Of a stretch of DNA of 64,000 bases, positions 50,658 to 62,705 are shown in pieces. The stretch covers positions 138,779,951-138,843,950 of the forward strand of contig NC_081183.1 of the NCBI RefSeq assembly GCF_029867415.1. The letters run 5' to 3'. Below the pieces are notes generated by a model that worked only from the letters and a program-made list of their open reading frames with translations, did no database searches and was not told the DNA's origin. The DNA is from Vicia villosa (taxonomy: Eukaryota > Streptophyta > Magnoliopsida > Fabales > Fabaceae). Every line of letters starts with the position of its first letter. Position 1 is the first letter of the stretch. A program made the position numbers and the translations under genes.

Positions 50658-53600
50658 TGTAATACGGTGAACTGACTTTTTATCGATCGAAATGTCGCGG
50701 TTAAGCATGAGTCGCCACCGACTTTTATTTTATCCAAACTAAATCAGAAAGGCAAAAAGAAACAGAAAAAAACCTTTTAAAGAAATCTAAGTTCGGGGGG
50801 TAATTTATGCAAAGGGAAGGTGTAAGGCACCCTTTGCATCCATGGTTTTCCATGGGCTCTTAATTGCTTTGCTTGCTCGTTTTCAGAAAATGTAGATGAA
50901 AAAGGAAAAATGGACTTTAGCTCGTAAATGAGCGTAGCCAGCTTTTGAAGAATTTTGAGAAGGAATATAGAAAATAGAGCATGGCAAGGCAATTAGGGGC
51001 AATTACCTTAAACTCAGATGATAGGTCTCTTTTTAGCCTTTCAGAATGAAAGGGTCTATCCTTGCCATAAGAGGGCAGGAAGCCTTTCGTTTGGAGGTTG
51101 AAGGGTCATCGCGTTGTCATTCGCCATAAGACTGACCCATGCCATAGAGAGGCAAGTAGTCTAAGGGAAGAACCAGAATAACCTTTTTCATAGGCAACCA
51201 GAAGATACCTCAGCCTTTTCCGTAGGCAACTTTCGAGGGTCGAAGTCATATTCGTGTACCGACAGCAGCATCATTTTAGGGACTTATGACTTTTATTTGT
51301 ATCGAGGCAGCATGGCTGAGGTATCCTCGTATTCGAGGGACATGGCTATTCTGCAAAAACACAAGGCAACAGGCAACAGGCAGCAAAGAGGTTACCCCAA
51401 AAGTGTGCGTGGGTGCAACAATCATGTGATTATATTCAGAAAATTATCTTGTAATTAGGTGATTCTAATTCAATTAACAAGACTTGCACTCCCTAAGATT
51501 ACTAACCACACAATAATATAAACAGTATAATTAAAGCAATATGGGGAAGGGAAATTGCAACCAGCGGAGGAGAGGGGAATTGAAACCAGCGGGATAAAAT
51601 AAAGCAAAAGGTTTGACACAAGTAATAATTGAGGACAGGGTTTAGGGTTACCAATGTTCGTAGCTTTGGCAATTGACAAACCCTGAAGATTTGAAAAAGG
51701 AAGAATAAACAGAAAAATGGGTGAGTGCATTATCGGTTCGGAGGCAAACGAAATTAACCCTATAAAATAAAAAGATAAAGGAATTAAAAAATAAATATAT
51801 AAACCATAGATACTTAGCTTCGAATTTGATCTGGTATGGTTTGTAGTCGGACCATGATTAATAGAATAAATAAAATAGGATTAATTAATTATTGGTTTTT
51901 AACCTAATTAATTAAATCGGTAAAAATAGGGTTTCGATTATATTCTCTAACCCTAATATGTATTTTTTATCGATCAATAGGATAATTAAACAATTAAACG
52001 ATTAATTTAAACATTTAATCATGAAAATAGTATTAATAATCAAATTAAATTAATTAATAAATTATGAAATAAAGATTATTGAAAATAGATGATTTAATAA
52101 AAAGGAAATTTAAAGAAGTATTAAAAAACAATTTAGAAGAAATAATATTAAACAAAACATTTACATAAAAGAAAACAAATTATTTAATTAAAATAACAAA
52201 GGGAACTCAGCTTGGGTTCCGGTGAGGTTGGCGTCTGAAGATGTATGCTGCGCCTGCATGTTGAGGGCCATTGGATCTGCTGCTAGTGGTGATCTGGTGG
52301 TTGATAATCGGAGGTGTATCGTAGGCGCAAGTTAAATGGCCACGCTGGATCTGCATCAAACAATTTGGAAAAATAATAACACAACCTGGGAATCGAACCC
52401 AGGTCTGGTGACTTGCGAATACGTTCCCTTCGCCACCTGCGCTACGCTTCGTTTCATGTTTATCTAAACCACGCATACGTTAATAAGCGAAAGTGAACGA
52501 TTCAAACACAAACGCGCGCCGTTCTCCTTCTTCTTCTTCGATTGCTAAAACTCAGACTTCTACCCACGGTTCCTCGTGTCGCTACAGCCCTGCGAAAATC
52601 AAAAACACAGTAAACCAAGTCGTAAATTCAAACCAAGTACATGGATCGATTAGAAATCATCCCTTAAACGTGATGGTGCCATCGATTTAAGGTAATTTTG
52701 CTTCCATTGAAAAACCCCATTCTTGGACCTTCGAACCCTAGCCATGGAGAATCCGTATACCTGCACTAAAAATACAATTAAATCATGCAGACCTCTTCCA
52801 AACATCACCACGGTTGTGAATATGCAATTAAAACCAGATTAAAATGCGTATATGCACGAGATCGAAATTCAAACTTTCCCGGTTCGGCATGAGCGCATAT
52901 TCACGTTTTTGGGGCCTTTGATCGAAGGTGACAATATGTTTACGCTCAGTGAATGCCAAGGAAACGATTGAGCTCTTTTATTTGGTCTGAAACCACCTGC
53001 CAATCGATTCACCATTTGCTCCTTGTTCATGATTTTTCTTTGCACAAAGTCTCTGTCTCCATCCAAAATTCGTCCCCTATTTCCAGTGTATTGTTGTGAA
53101 TATATAATGGGATAAATTAGGTCAATAGAATTGGAAGGAATCAATTTGAATTTATCTTGGAGAGATTTGATTTTCCAATCTCATGAAAATTGCCAATTTT
53201 GACCAAGGTTTGTATGCTTCACACGGTCTGCAGCTTGTTTTGGATATCAAATGTCATTTGAATCTAAGCCCATGAATATTAATTTTATTTTAATTAAAAT
53301 TGAACTAAATTGAATTAATCCAACAATAAAAAAAATAAAATAAATGACAACAAAGCATGCAAATGGGCTTTAGAATTCTTTGGCAATATTAGAGATATAT
53401 TTGAGTCAAGGAAACATAGGCCCATTGAAGAATTTCCAAGTTTACTCCATATTTTCTTCATGCATTTTCTTCAAAGTTTTTGATTAAATTGATTTTTTTT
53501 TAATGAATAGAATTTTATATAAAATCAAATAATCATCAGTAATTTGTGGTATTGGATATAGATCCCATTGGTAACTTGTGGAACAAGATTGGATCCAAAG

Positions 53601-53711
53601 GTATCGGGCCCATTTGCAAAAAATCAATTTAGCCCTTATTGCTTAGGAGAGTGTGCATCCACTTGAATTGGAATAGAAAAAAAATGTATGGGCAAATTTT
53701 GGGGTATGACA
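50658..53711 (-). repeat. 3' LTR of the gag-only element
   Basis: 3,054 bases, TGTCATACCCC at 53711 to CCGTATTACA at 50658 (minus). It lacks 282 bases present in the other LTR; the deletion joint is near 51852. A possible TATA box (ATTATATA, minus) is at 53101-53108. Confidence 0.9.
52389..52444 (-). promoter_or_regulatory. tRNA-like module in the 3' LTR of the gag-only element
   Basis: Minus strand: A-box-like TAGCGCAGGTGG (52433-52444) and perfect B box GGTTCGATTCC (52389-52399), 45 bases apart. CTGGG-TTCGATT-CCCAG is a perfect T-arm with a 7-base loop. No matching acceptor stem. About 650 bases downstream of the TATA-like box, in sense. Confidence 0.65.
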
Positions 53712-53726
53712 GCTGCCCCTGTTCAA
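53712..53726 (-). other. PPT of the gag-only element
   Basis: Minus strand TTGAACAGGGGCAGC directly before TGTCATACCCC. Confidence 0.85.
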
Positions 53727-53989
53727 TTATCTTAAACCTGAAGATGTAGAGTGGTTTGTATGCCAGTCGGTATCTGAAGGTGGAAGATGATTGAACACTA
53801 GAATACCAAGAAATTTGCCCTAGCTGAAGTAGGGACCTTTGTCGGAGATGGGCTTAAAGATGCCATCCAGGTCTTGAGAGAAAGTTTATTGGAGATTGAT
53901 CATGTCAGCACCGTTCGTAGTAACTGAATTAGATCTAAGTCTTTTGAACTATTCATGAGGATGCTCGAAACTAAGTATCAGAACTAAAT

Positions 53990-54545
53990 CATTGTCTTGA
54001 TTATCTCTGAACTATCTTCGAAGTAATGGTCAAAATTAAATCTCTGTCTTGGTTATCTCTGAACTATCTTTGGAGGATACCCAAAATTAAGGGTCAGGAT
54101 TAAATAACTATCTTGATTATCTCTGAACTGTTAAGTATCAGAATTAAATCTCTGTCTTGATTATCTCTGAACTATCTTTGGAAGATATCCAAAATTAAGT
54201 ATCAGAATTAAATCTCTGTCTTGATTATCTCTGAACTATCTTTGGAAGATATCCAAAATTAAGTATCAGAATTAAATCTCTGTCTTGATTATCTCTGAGC
54301 TATCTTTGGAAGATATCCAAAATTAAGTATCAGAATTAAATCTCTGTCTTGATTATCTCTGAGCTATCTTTGGAAGATATCCAAAATTAAGTATCAGAAT
54401 TAAATCTCTGTCTTGATTATCTCTGAGCTATCTTTGGAAGATATCCAAAATTAAGTATCAGAATTAAATCTCTGTCTTGATTATCTCTGAACTATCTTTG
54501 GAAGATATCCAAAATTAAGTATCAGAACTAAATCTTCATCTTGAA
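53990..54545. repeat. 64-bp tandem array in the 3' UTR of the gag-only element
   Basis: About seven units, five of them nearly identical, with GGAAGATATCCAAAATTAAG and TCTCTGTCTTGATTATCTC; the period measures 64 between 54181, 54245 and 54309. Located 280-830 bases inside the PPT. The rest of the region up to the gag stop (54.55-56.79 kb) is non-coding. Confidence 0.9.
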
Positions 54546-56116
54546 TGAGTGTCAGAATTAAATCTTTGACTGGATTATCTCTGCACTATATCTAGAAGAT
54601 AATATTCATTTGATTGTAGAAGTATACTGCAAAAGAAACATCAGTTTTATGCAATGTCGTGATGCATGTATTGTGATTTTGAAAAGAATGAGAGTAATAT
54701 GACTATGTAATGAGACGTATGTATGTTATGTATGAATTTACTATGATACATGATGTATGAACATGTTATTTTGGAGTATCTCGAGAAACTAAATCTCTGT
54801 ATCATTGTGATTTTGACGCTTGATCTTATCTTGAAGAAGTACAGCTGGGGATTTATGATTTCTGCTTGGGGATGATCAGTAACTTGATGTACCCTGATTG
54901 GGGACAAAAGTATTAGTGACCCATGTTGGAGAAGAGAAAGATGTCGGGGAACCAGCAATGTTGAAGAGGTAAACTCTGTTGAGGAGCTATGTCTTTTGTT
55001 GGATGGGTATGTTTGAAGATATCTTCTTAATGATTACTTTGTGGGGATATGATCTTATGAACCTGACTCTGTGGGGAGATGTGGGTGTCTTGAAAGTTGC
55101 CCCCAGTATCATAGTAACTTACTACTCGATTCAGGACACGCTACTGAGTATTGATCAAGATGTTGAACTGGACTTGCATAGATTTGCCCCAGTTAGCAGG
55201 AACTTTGGAAAGATTCGCCTCACGAGGACTTTATGAGATGTTCCCTATGGGCGGCATGCCCCCAGTAATTATAGGCTCATGACAATGTCCCATGTTGATC
55301 GGGGAGTAGCTTTTAGATATACTTGGATGCCTGCCCCTGATTGTTCGAGCATCCATGAGAGATTCTCGGAATCTTGACTTGATTGCCCCAGATTGATTGG
55401 GCAAAACATGTCATGCCCCTTGTATACGTAAGAGACATGGCTTCTTGGAGTAATATTGTCTGTCGGGATAACTTTCAGTCATTAGTTGTACCCTGTGCAA
55501 ATTCTTTCTGTTGCTAACATTTGAAATTATGTAGCAGAATATGTTTAATAATGTATTCATGAGATGCAATGCATACGTTTGTCTTGAGTTTTTGAAAACA
55601 CATTAAAACAAGAGATGTAAAAGAGGGATATTTATAGAAACATGATTTTTGTAACAACATGATGTTTGTAGAAGAAATATCAACTCAGCATTTTTGGTAA
55701 ACCTTAAGGAGTCAGGATACCCTTTTGGTGACAGTATGCTTTCGAACTAACCATGCTTCAATTAGGACTTTCGAGGGTTGTAACGTGGCTTGGTTCATGG
55801 TTTCAGAAACAAAGGATAAAGGCTCAAAGTTTATTTGTACCCACCCCTCTTCGTGATGTTCTTCGATCCTAAGCTCAGCTAATTCAACTTATGCATTCAG
55901 GTTCCAAGAGACTTTTGGATTTGCACCTTTGATAATGATGATGGTTCACAAGCAGAGAGAACTTTTGAGATGACAGTCACTTCTTCCTTTTGGTAGTCAC
56001 AACTTTGAGTTGTTCAAGAATTTATTGACTTCTTTTTTTCATCTTTTTGATATCCCTAACTTTTGCCTGAACTGTCTCTTTTGAGCTTATAGTCAGCGGG
56101 ACGCCTTGATTTTTGC

Positions 56117-56144
56117 CTAAGTCATCTTTTGTTTTTTGACTTAG
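56117..56144 (-). other. CTAAGTCA/TGACTTAG hairpin in the 3' UTR of the gag-only element
   Basis: Perfect 8-bp stem (56117-56124 with 56137-56144) with a 12-base loop, next to CCCTAACTTTTGCC at 56054-56067 and TTTTTGCC before the stem. It is the counterpart of the hairpins after pol in Ogres X and Y. A second, weaker one (CTGAACT/AGTCAG) precedes it at about 56067-56096. Confidence 0.7.
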
Positions 56145-56790
56145 CAGGCTTTTCTTTGTACATACGTTTTTTCATTTTTTCTTTTTTTGAAAGATATTGA
56201 CTGCCTTACGTAATGATTGATTGGACCATCATTGGCTTTTGATTGACATCTCCAACACTTCTTTGATGTGTGCGGATGAACACTTGTGATTGAAACCTTT
56301 GTTGAAAGGTGTACTGAATGATTCTCTTAAAATAGAATGCACAGCCAAATTAACTGAGAACTACCCTGCCCCAGGTTATGATCAAGGGTTTTAATTAGTA
56401 CAAGCAAGAAACTTCTACTTCTTAGGCTCAAAAGGGGTTGACGAGGGATTATCATCCTTATATCTCCACTGTTTAGGAATTGAAACAATGCCTGTACATC
56501 GTCAGCATAGTCCGTCCAAAAGCATACTGTATGAGGTTGCGGTATCATTTTCGTCATCCTCCCTTAAAAGGCCTACAGCTTAGCAGGAGTTGAATAAACA
56601 CAAAACATATGCAAAGTAAATACGCAATTTAAAATGAGTGATAACGAAATAATGTATTCAAGACAAACATATGCAATGCACTGATGATAATTATTAAAAC
56701 AGATAATGTCTATCATAAGTCGAATGTTTAAACAAACAGAATAGAAATTGCAAATGAAAGTAAATCTAATGATCTAAAAATTTCACCCTT

Positions 56791-58227
56791 CTAGCCATCC
56801 ATAGCATTAGCAATCTTGTTGTGATTAGGCATGGGAGCAGTGATCACATTAGGAGTTGCAGGGGTGTCGAACTCAATTTCGCCAGCGTCGATCATATCTT
56901 GGATCTTGTTTTTCAACGGCCAACAATTCTCTGTGTCATGTCCAGGACTATTAGAATGATATGCGCACCTTGCATTGGGCTTATAACTAGGAGCAGAGGT
57001 GTTAGGATTCTTAGGAGGATCCCTCAGGGTGATCAAATTTGCCTTTAGCAGGTGTTGTAAAGCTTGAGCTAGTGACATGTTGATCTTTGTGAATTGACGT
57101 CTGGGCGTATCTTGTTTGTTTTGACGACCTTGTTGAGGTGCCGGTGTGGTGCTCAGAACTGCCCCAATAGATTGATCGTGATTTATCCTTTTCTGCCCAT
57201 ACACAGCATTGGAATCAGACCTCCCATTGAAATGCTTCTTTGTAGTACTTGAGGATGTAGCCACTTGAATCTTACCACTTCGGATGCCATTCTCGACACG
57301 TTCCCCAGTTAGTATAAGCTCAGCGAATCCAGATGACGAACTTCCCAGCAAATGACTATAGAAAGGGCCAGTCAATGTATTCATAAACATATCTACCAGC
57401 TCCCTATCAGTCAAAGAAGGTTTGACTCTTCCAGCTAGATCTCTCCATTTCTGAGCGTACTCTTTGAAACTTTCATTAGAGCCCATAGACATGCTTTGTA
57501 GTTGCATGCGAGTTGGTGCAAGATCAGAATTGTATCGATATTGTTGGTAGAAGGCACCCATCAGATCTTCCCATGTACGGATGTTAGTACTTTCCAATTG
57601 ATAGTACCATTCGAGTTGAGTTCTAGATAAGCTCTCTTGGAAAAAGTGAATCCATAGCTTCTTATCAGCAGTATGAGCTTGAATCTTTCTTACATAGGAC
57701 CTCAAGTGCAGCTTAGGACAAGAGACTCCATCGTATTTTGCAAAAGTTGGAATCTTGAATTTCGGAGGTATAACAACTCCAGAGACGAGTCCTAGATCTT
57801 CAAAATCCAGTCCAGGTACCTTCTGAATTTTTATGGCTTTCATACGTTCCTCCAGCAACTTATATTTGTCATCAGGATGTTCATCCTCATGGTGGTAGTC
57901 CTCTTCTTCTTCAGAGGGTTTGGCAGAATCATGGTTACTTTTTGCCTCAGTTTTGATACTAGCATCATCATCTTGCTCATCTTCGTCACTGTCTTCAGAG
58001 GTTTCAGCATCCCTGAGTTGCAAGATTGGTCTAAGCTTTTTCACCTTAGTCTTCTTACCCTTCTTCTTCTTCTTTTTAGTCAGCATGGCTTTCAGCTCTT
58101 CTTGCCCCTTGGACAAATTCAGAATTAAGGCTTGGAATTCAGTGATTTGATCTTGGAGATCCTTAACTGATTGTTCGAGATCCATGATGCTGAAATAAAC
58201 AGCGAGGAAGGATGAGAAACCCATCAT
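56791..58227 (-). CDS. Ogre-type gag polyprotein, open, without protease or pol
   Basis: 478 codons, uninterrupted. Two starts are possible: ATG at 58227 or, more likely, the ATG at 58183-58185 (MDLEQSVKDL), where a clear coiled coil begins (residues 16-50). Then follow a Lys-rich patch (51-64), an acidic stretch (about 77-125), and a Retrotrans_gag-like capsid region (about 190-320: WIHFFQESL, WYYQLEST, MGAFYQQYR, FKEYAQKWRDLA). Near residues 421-435 is a knuckle-like CAYHSNSPGHDTENC, the C-H-H-C form typical of Ogre gag. The protein stops 43 residues later, before any aspartic protease. The product should build the capsid and package RNA; maturation, reverse transcription and integration must come from another element. 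The open frame agrees with the young age of the insertion. Confidence 0.85.
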   Translation of the reverse strand: MMGFSSFLAVYFSIMDLEQSVKDLQDQITEFQALILNLSKGQEELKAMLTKKKKKKGKKTKVKKLRPILQLRDAETSEDSDEDEQDDDASIKTEAKSNHDSAKPSEEEEDYHHEDEHPDDKYKLLEERMKAIKIQKVPGLDFEDLGLVSGVVIPPKFKIPTFAKYDGVSCPKLHLRSYVRKIQAHTADKKLWIHFFQESLSRTQLEWYYQLESTNIRTWEDLMGAFYQQYRYNSDLAPTRMQLQSMSMGSNESFKEYAQKWRDLAGRVKPSLTDRELVDMFMNTLTGPFYSHLLGSSSSGFAELILTGERVENGIRSGKIQVATSSSTTKKHFNGRSDSNAVYGQKRINHDQSIGAVLSTTPAPQQGRQNKQDTPRRQFTKINMSLAQALQHLLKANLITLRDPPKNPNTSAPSYKPNARCAYHSNSPGHDTENCWPLKNKIQDMIDAGEIEFDTPATPNVITAPMPNHNKIANAMDG

Positions 58228-59347
58228 AGGAAACCTGTTATGCGATGTTATGAATGCAAATGAAATGTTTTCAAGGATCTTTAAGGAATTTAGTTAGCAA
58301 CATTAGAAATTTAATCAGTCACGACTTCGTCTGAAGAACCTTGGCTTTCGTCTTTAAGCGTCCTTCTTTAAGAATCAAGCTCACCATATCGAGTGGGTCA
58401 TCGCCTCTGATTCCGGACACCTCTGATTTTGAAGGTACATGGCCAGAGGAAAATAAATCCTCTGCCCCTTGATAGGTACAATGTCTCTGAATTGGAAGGT
58501 ATGTGGCCAGAGGAAAATAAATCCTCTTGCCCCTTGATTTGAAATTCGGTCCTTGATAAGAGTACCTGAAATCGTGCGCCCTAAATCCCTAAGATCCTTG
58601 AAAGGGTTAGTTAAATCGTGTTATGCTTATGATGTCATGATGTCATGAATGTTATGCGAATGCAATTCATTAGGCATAGTGTGGGATAGTAAGGGCAGAC
58701 ACGCCCTTTTAACATAACCTGCAAAGAACGAAGGTTAGTAGCAAACACAAACAGGTCACACAAGTCACGCAAGTCACACAATTTTTGGCTTAAGGCTTGC
58801 ATGGAGTCTGATCAGGTGTCCTTCCCAAGGGTATTTCTATGGATAAGGAAATTTCAGCAACGGGTTCTACAAGTTATCCAGAATTGTCAGCCCTTCTAAA
58901 GCACCCTCGGACATGATGCATTCGCACCATGCAATGATACTTTGAGAAAGAACCTATCTGAATTGTAGCATCGGGTAGCGACTAGTTCTTAACATTTGTC
59001 AAGAGTAGTCCCCCCACTACGTTCCTAAAGGCCAGGATGGGTTAAGGGTAACTAAAGGTCCTTGAGCTCCGGCGCACCCACAGACACATACATAGACCCC
59101 CCTCATTTGAGAAAGGTGTGCATATGCTATGGAGTCCTAACTCAAGTGTGAACTTCATATTGACTCATCTCCCACATATGTGAAAGAGGTCGCCATGACT
59201 ATGCCACTCCTACTCTTAAGTGTACTTGAATCCGGGTGTAGGATTCGTCCTTCAATTAATTCCCAAGCAACCTTTAAAATAAAGCAAGAAAAGCAAACAT
59301 TTAAGTGATCCTAAACTTTAAGGTAACCCCTCTTTTAATCGAAAGCG
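58228..59347 (-). other. 5' leader of the gag-only element
   Basis: Non-coding. Includes a direct repeat of about 57 bases (58.43-58.55 kb, TGGCCAGAGGAAAATAAATC and CCCCTTGAT). No ORF1-like gene as found in some full-length Ogres is visible. Confidence 0.65.
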
Positions 59348-59365
59348 TCCCCAGCAGAGTCGCCA
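59348..59365 (-). other. PBS of the gag-only element
   Basis: Minus strand TGGCGACTCTGCTGGGGA, four bases from the LTR end at 59370. The form matches Ogre, reported to use tRNA-Arg as primer. Confidence 0.85.
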
Positions 59366-59369
59366 GTTC

Positions 59370-62300
59370 TGTAATACGGTGAACTGACTTTTTATCGATC
59401 GAAATGTCGCGGTTAAGCATGAGTCGCCACCGACTTTTATTTTATCCAAACTAAATCAGAAAGGCAAAAAGAAACAGAAAAAAACCTTTTAAAGAAATCT
59501 AAGTTCGGGGGGTAATTTATGCAAAGGGAAGGTGTAAGGCACCCTTTGCATCCATGGTTTTCCATGGGCTCTTAATTGCTTTGCTTGCTCGTTTTCAGAA
59601 AATGTAGATGAAAAAGGAAAAATGGACTTTAGCTCGTAAATGAGCGTAGCCAGCTTTTGAAGAATTTTGAGAAGGAATATAGAAAATAGAGCATGGCAAG
59701 GCAATTAGGGGCAATTACCTTAAACTCAGATGATAGGTCTCTTTTTAGCCTTTCAGAATGAAAGGGTCTATCCTTGCCATAAGAGGGCAGGAAGCCTTTC
59801 GTTTGGAGGTTGAAGGGTCATCGCGTTGTCATTCGCCATAAGACTGACCCATGCCATAGAGAGGCAAGTAGTCTAAGGGAAGAACCAGAATAACCTTTTT
59901 CATAGGCAACCAGAAGATACCTCAGCCTTTTCCGTAGGCAACTTTCGAGGGTCGAAGTCATATTCGTGTACCGACAGCAGCATCATTTTAGGGACTTATG
60001 ACTTTTATTTGTATCGAGGCAGCATGGCTGAGGTATCCTCGTATTCGAGGGACATGGCTATTCTGCAAAAACACAAGGCAACAGGCAACAGGCAGCAAAG
60101 AGGTTACCCCAAAAGTGTGCGTGGGTGCAACAATCATGTGATTATATTCAGAAAATTATCTTGTAATTAGGTGATTCTAATTCAATTAACAAGACTTGCA
60201 CTCCCTAAGATTACTAACCACACAATAATATAAACAGTATAATTAAAGCAATATGGGGAAGGGAAATTGCAACCAGCGGAGGAGAGGGGAATTGAAACCA
60301 GCGGGATAAAATAAAGCAAAAGGTTTGACACAAGTAATAATTGAGGACAGGGTTTAGGGTTACCAATGTTCGTAGCTTTGGCAATTGACAAACCCTGAAG
60401 ATTTGAAAAAGGAAGAATAAACAGAAAAATGGGTGAGTGCATTATCGGTTCGGAGGCAAACGAAATTAACCCTAAAAAATAAAAAGATAAAGGAATTAAA
60501 AAATAAATATATAAACAATAGATACTTAGCTTCGAATTTGATCTGGTATGGTTTGTAGTCGGAAGTAGCCTCGAAGTCAACCCTAAAAAATAGGCAAAAA
60601 TAAATAAAGGACGTGAGTGCAAAAGAGTCCATTGACTTTCGAGGCTTTTACCCTAATTATCATTTTATAATGCGAATGAAATTTAAATAATAAAATAAAA
60701 ATTGAGACTTAGCTTCGGAAGAGGCGTGGCGCGTAGTCAGGAGGACTTTGACTGATTAACCCTGAAAAACTGCACAAGAAAAGATTTTTAGTGCATGAAT
60801 GAACTAAAGACAAACCTCACAAACCTTCATCAAGGCCCAAGTTAACCATGATTAATAGAATAAATAAAATAGGATTAATTAATTATTGGTTTTTAACCTA
60901 ATTAATTAAATCGGTAAAAATAGGGTTTCGATTATATTCTCTAACCCTAATATGTATTTTTTATCGATCAATAGGATAATTAAACAATTAAACGATTAAT
61001 TTAAACATTTAATCATGAAAATAGTATTAATAATCAAATTAAATTAATTAATAAATTATGAAATAAAGATTATTGAAAATAGATGATTTAATAAAAAGGA
61101 AATTTAAAGAAGTATTAAAAAACAATTTAGAAGAAATAATATTAAACAAAACATTTACATAAAAGAAAACAAATTATTTAATTAAAATAACAAAGGGAAC
61201 TCAGCTTGGGTTCCGGTGAGGTTGGCGTCTGAAGATGTATGCTGCGCCTGCATGTTGAGGGCCATTGGATCTGCTGCTAGTGGTGATCTGGTGGTTGATA
61301 ATCGGAGGTGTATCGTAGGCGCAAGTTAAATGGCCACGCTGGATCTGCATCAAACAATTTGGAAAAATAATAACACAACCTGGGAATCGAACCCAGGTCT
61401 GGTGACTTGCGAATACGTTCCCTTCGCCACCTGCGCTACGCTTCGTTTCATGTTTATCTAAACCACGCATACGTTAATAAGCGAAAGTGAACGATTCAAA
61501 CACAAACGCGCGCCGTTCTCCTTCTTCTTCTTCGATTGCTAAAACTCAGACTTCTACCCACGGTTCCTCGTGTCGCTACAGCCCTGCGAAAATCAAAAAC
61601 ACAGTAAACCAAGTCGTAAATTCAAACCAAGTACATGGATCGATTAGAAATCATCCCTTAAACGTGATGGTGCCATCGATTTAAGGTAATTTTGCTTCCA
61701 TTGAAAAACCCCATTCTTGGACCTTCGAACCCTAGCCATGGAGAATCCGTATACCTGCACTAAAAATACAATTAAATCATGCAGACCTCTTCCAAACATC
61801 ACCACGGTTGTGAATATGCAATTAAAACCAGATTACAATGCGTATATGCACGAGATCGAAATTCAAACTTTCCCGGTTCGGCATGAGCGCATATTCACGT
61901 TTTTGGGGCCTTTGATCGAAGGTGACAATATGTTTACGCTCAGTGAATGCCAAGGAAACGATTGAGCTCTTTTATTTGGTCTGAAACCACCTGCCAATCG
62001 ATTCACCATTTGCTCCTTGTTCATGATTTTTCTTTGCACAAAGTCTCTGTCTCCATCCAAAATTCGTCCCCTATTTCCAGTGTATTGTTGTGAATATATA
62101 ATGGGATAAATTAGGTCAATAGAATTGGAAGGAATCAATTTGAATTTATCTTGGAGAGATTTGATTTTCCAATCTCATGAAAATTGCCAATTTTGACCAA
62201 GGTTTGTATGCTTCACACGGTCTGCAGCTTGTTTTGGATATCAAATGTCATTTGAATCTAAGCCCATGAATATTAATTTTATTTTAATTAAAATTGAACT

Positions 62301-62705
62301 AAATTGAATTAATCCAACAATAAAAAAAATAAAATAAATGACAACAAAGCATGCAAATGGGCTTTAGAATTCTTTGGCAATATTAGAGATATATTTGAGT
62401 CAAGGAAACATAGGCCCATTGAAGAATTTCCAAGTTTACTCCATATTTTCTTCATGCATTTTCTTCAAAGTTTTTGATTAAATTGATTTTTTTTTAATGA
62501 ATAGAATTTTATATAAAATCAAATAATCATCAGTAATTTGTGGTATTGGATATAGATCCCATTGGTAACTTGTGGAACAAGATTGGATCCAAAGGTATCG
62601 GGCCCATTTGCAAAAAATCAATTTAGCCCTTATTGCTTAGGAGAGTGTGCATCCACTTGAATTGGAATAGAAAAAAAATGTATGGGCAAATTTTGGGGTA
62701 TGACA
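59370..62705 (-). repeat. 5' LTR of the gag-only element
   Basis: 3,336 bases, TGTCATACCCC at 62705 to CCGTATTACA at 59370 (minus). It includes the 282 bases lost from the other LTR. The tRNA-like module recurs at 61383-61438. Short open frames in it have exact twins in the other LTR and look non-coding. Confidence 0.9.
61383..61438 (-). promoter_or_regulatory. tRNA-like module in the 5' LTR of the gag-only element
   Basis: Identical to 52389-52444: A-box-like at 61427-61438 and B box at 61383-61393 on the minus strand, 45 bases apart, with a perfect T-arm. Confidence 0.65.

Larger units (their letters stand above)
50658..62705 (-). mobile_element. Young gag-only Ogre-like element, 12.05 kb
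   Basis: Minus strand: 5' LTR 59370-62705, PBS 59348-59365, leader, gag 56791-58227, 3' UTR, PPT 53712-53726, 3' LTR 50658-53711. Flanked by CCTAG at 50653-50657 and 62706-62710. The LTRs differ by only a few substitutions that I could find, plus one 282-bp deletion, so the insertion is recent. Protease, RT, RNase H and integrase are all absent although gag is open: a non-autonomous element that makes its own capsid protein. Confidence 0.9.

Noticed and set aside
52207..52476. 89-codon open frame (minus), twin at 61201-61470
   Set aside because: Lies in an LTR over the tRNA-like module; the twin exists because the LTRs are duplicates, so conservation is no evidence of coding.
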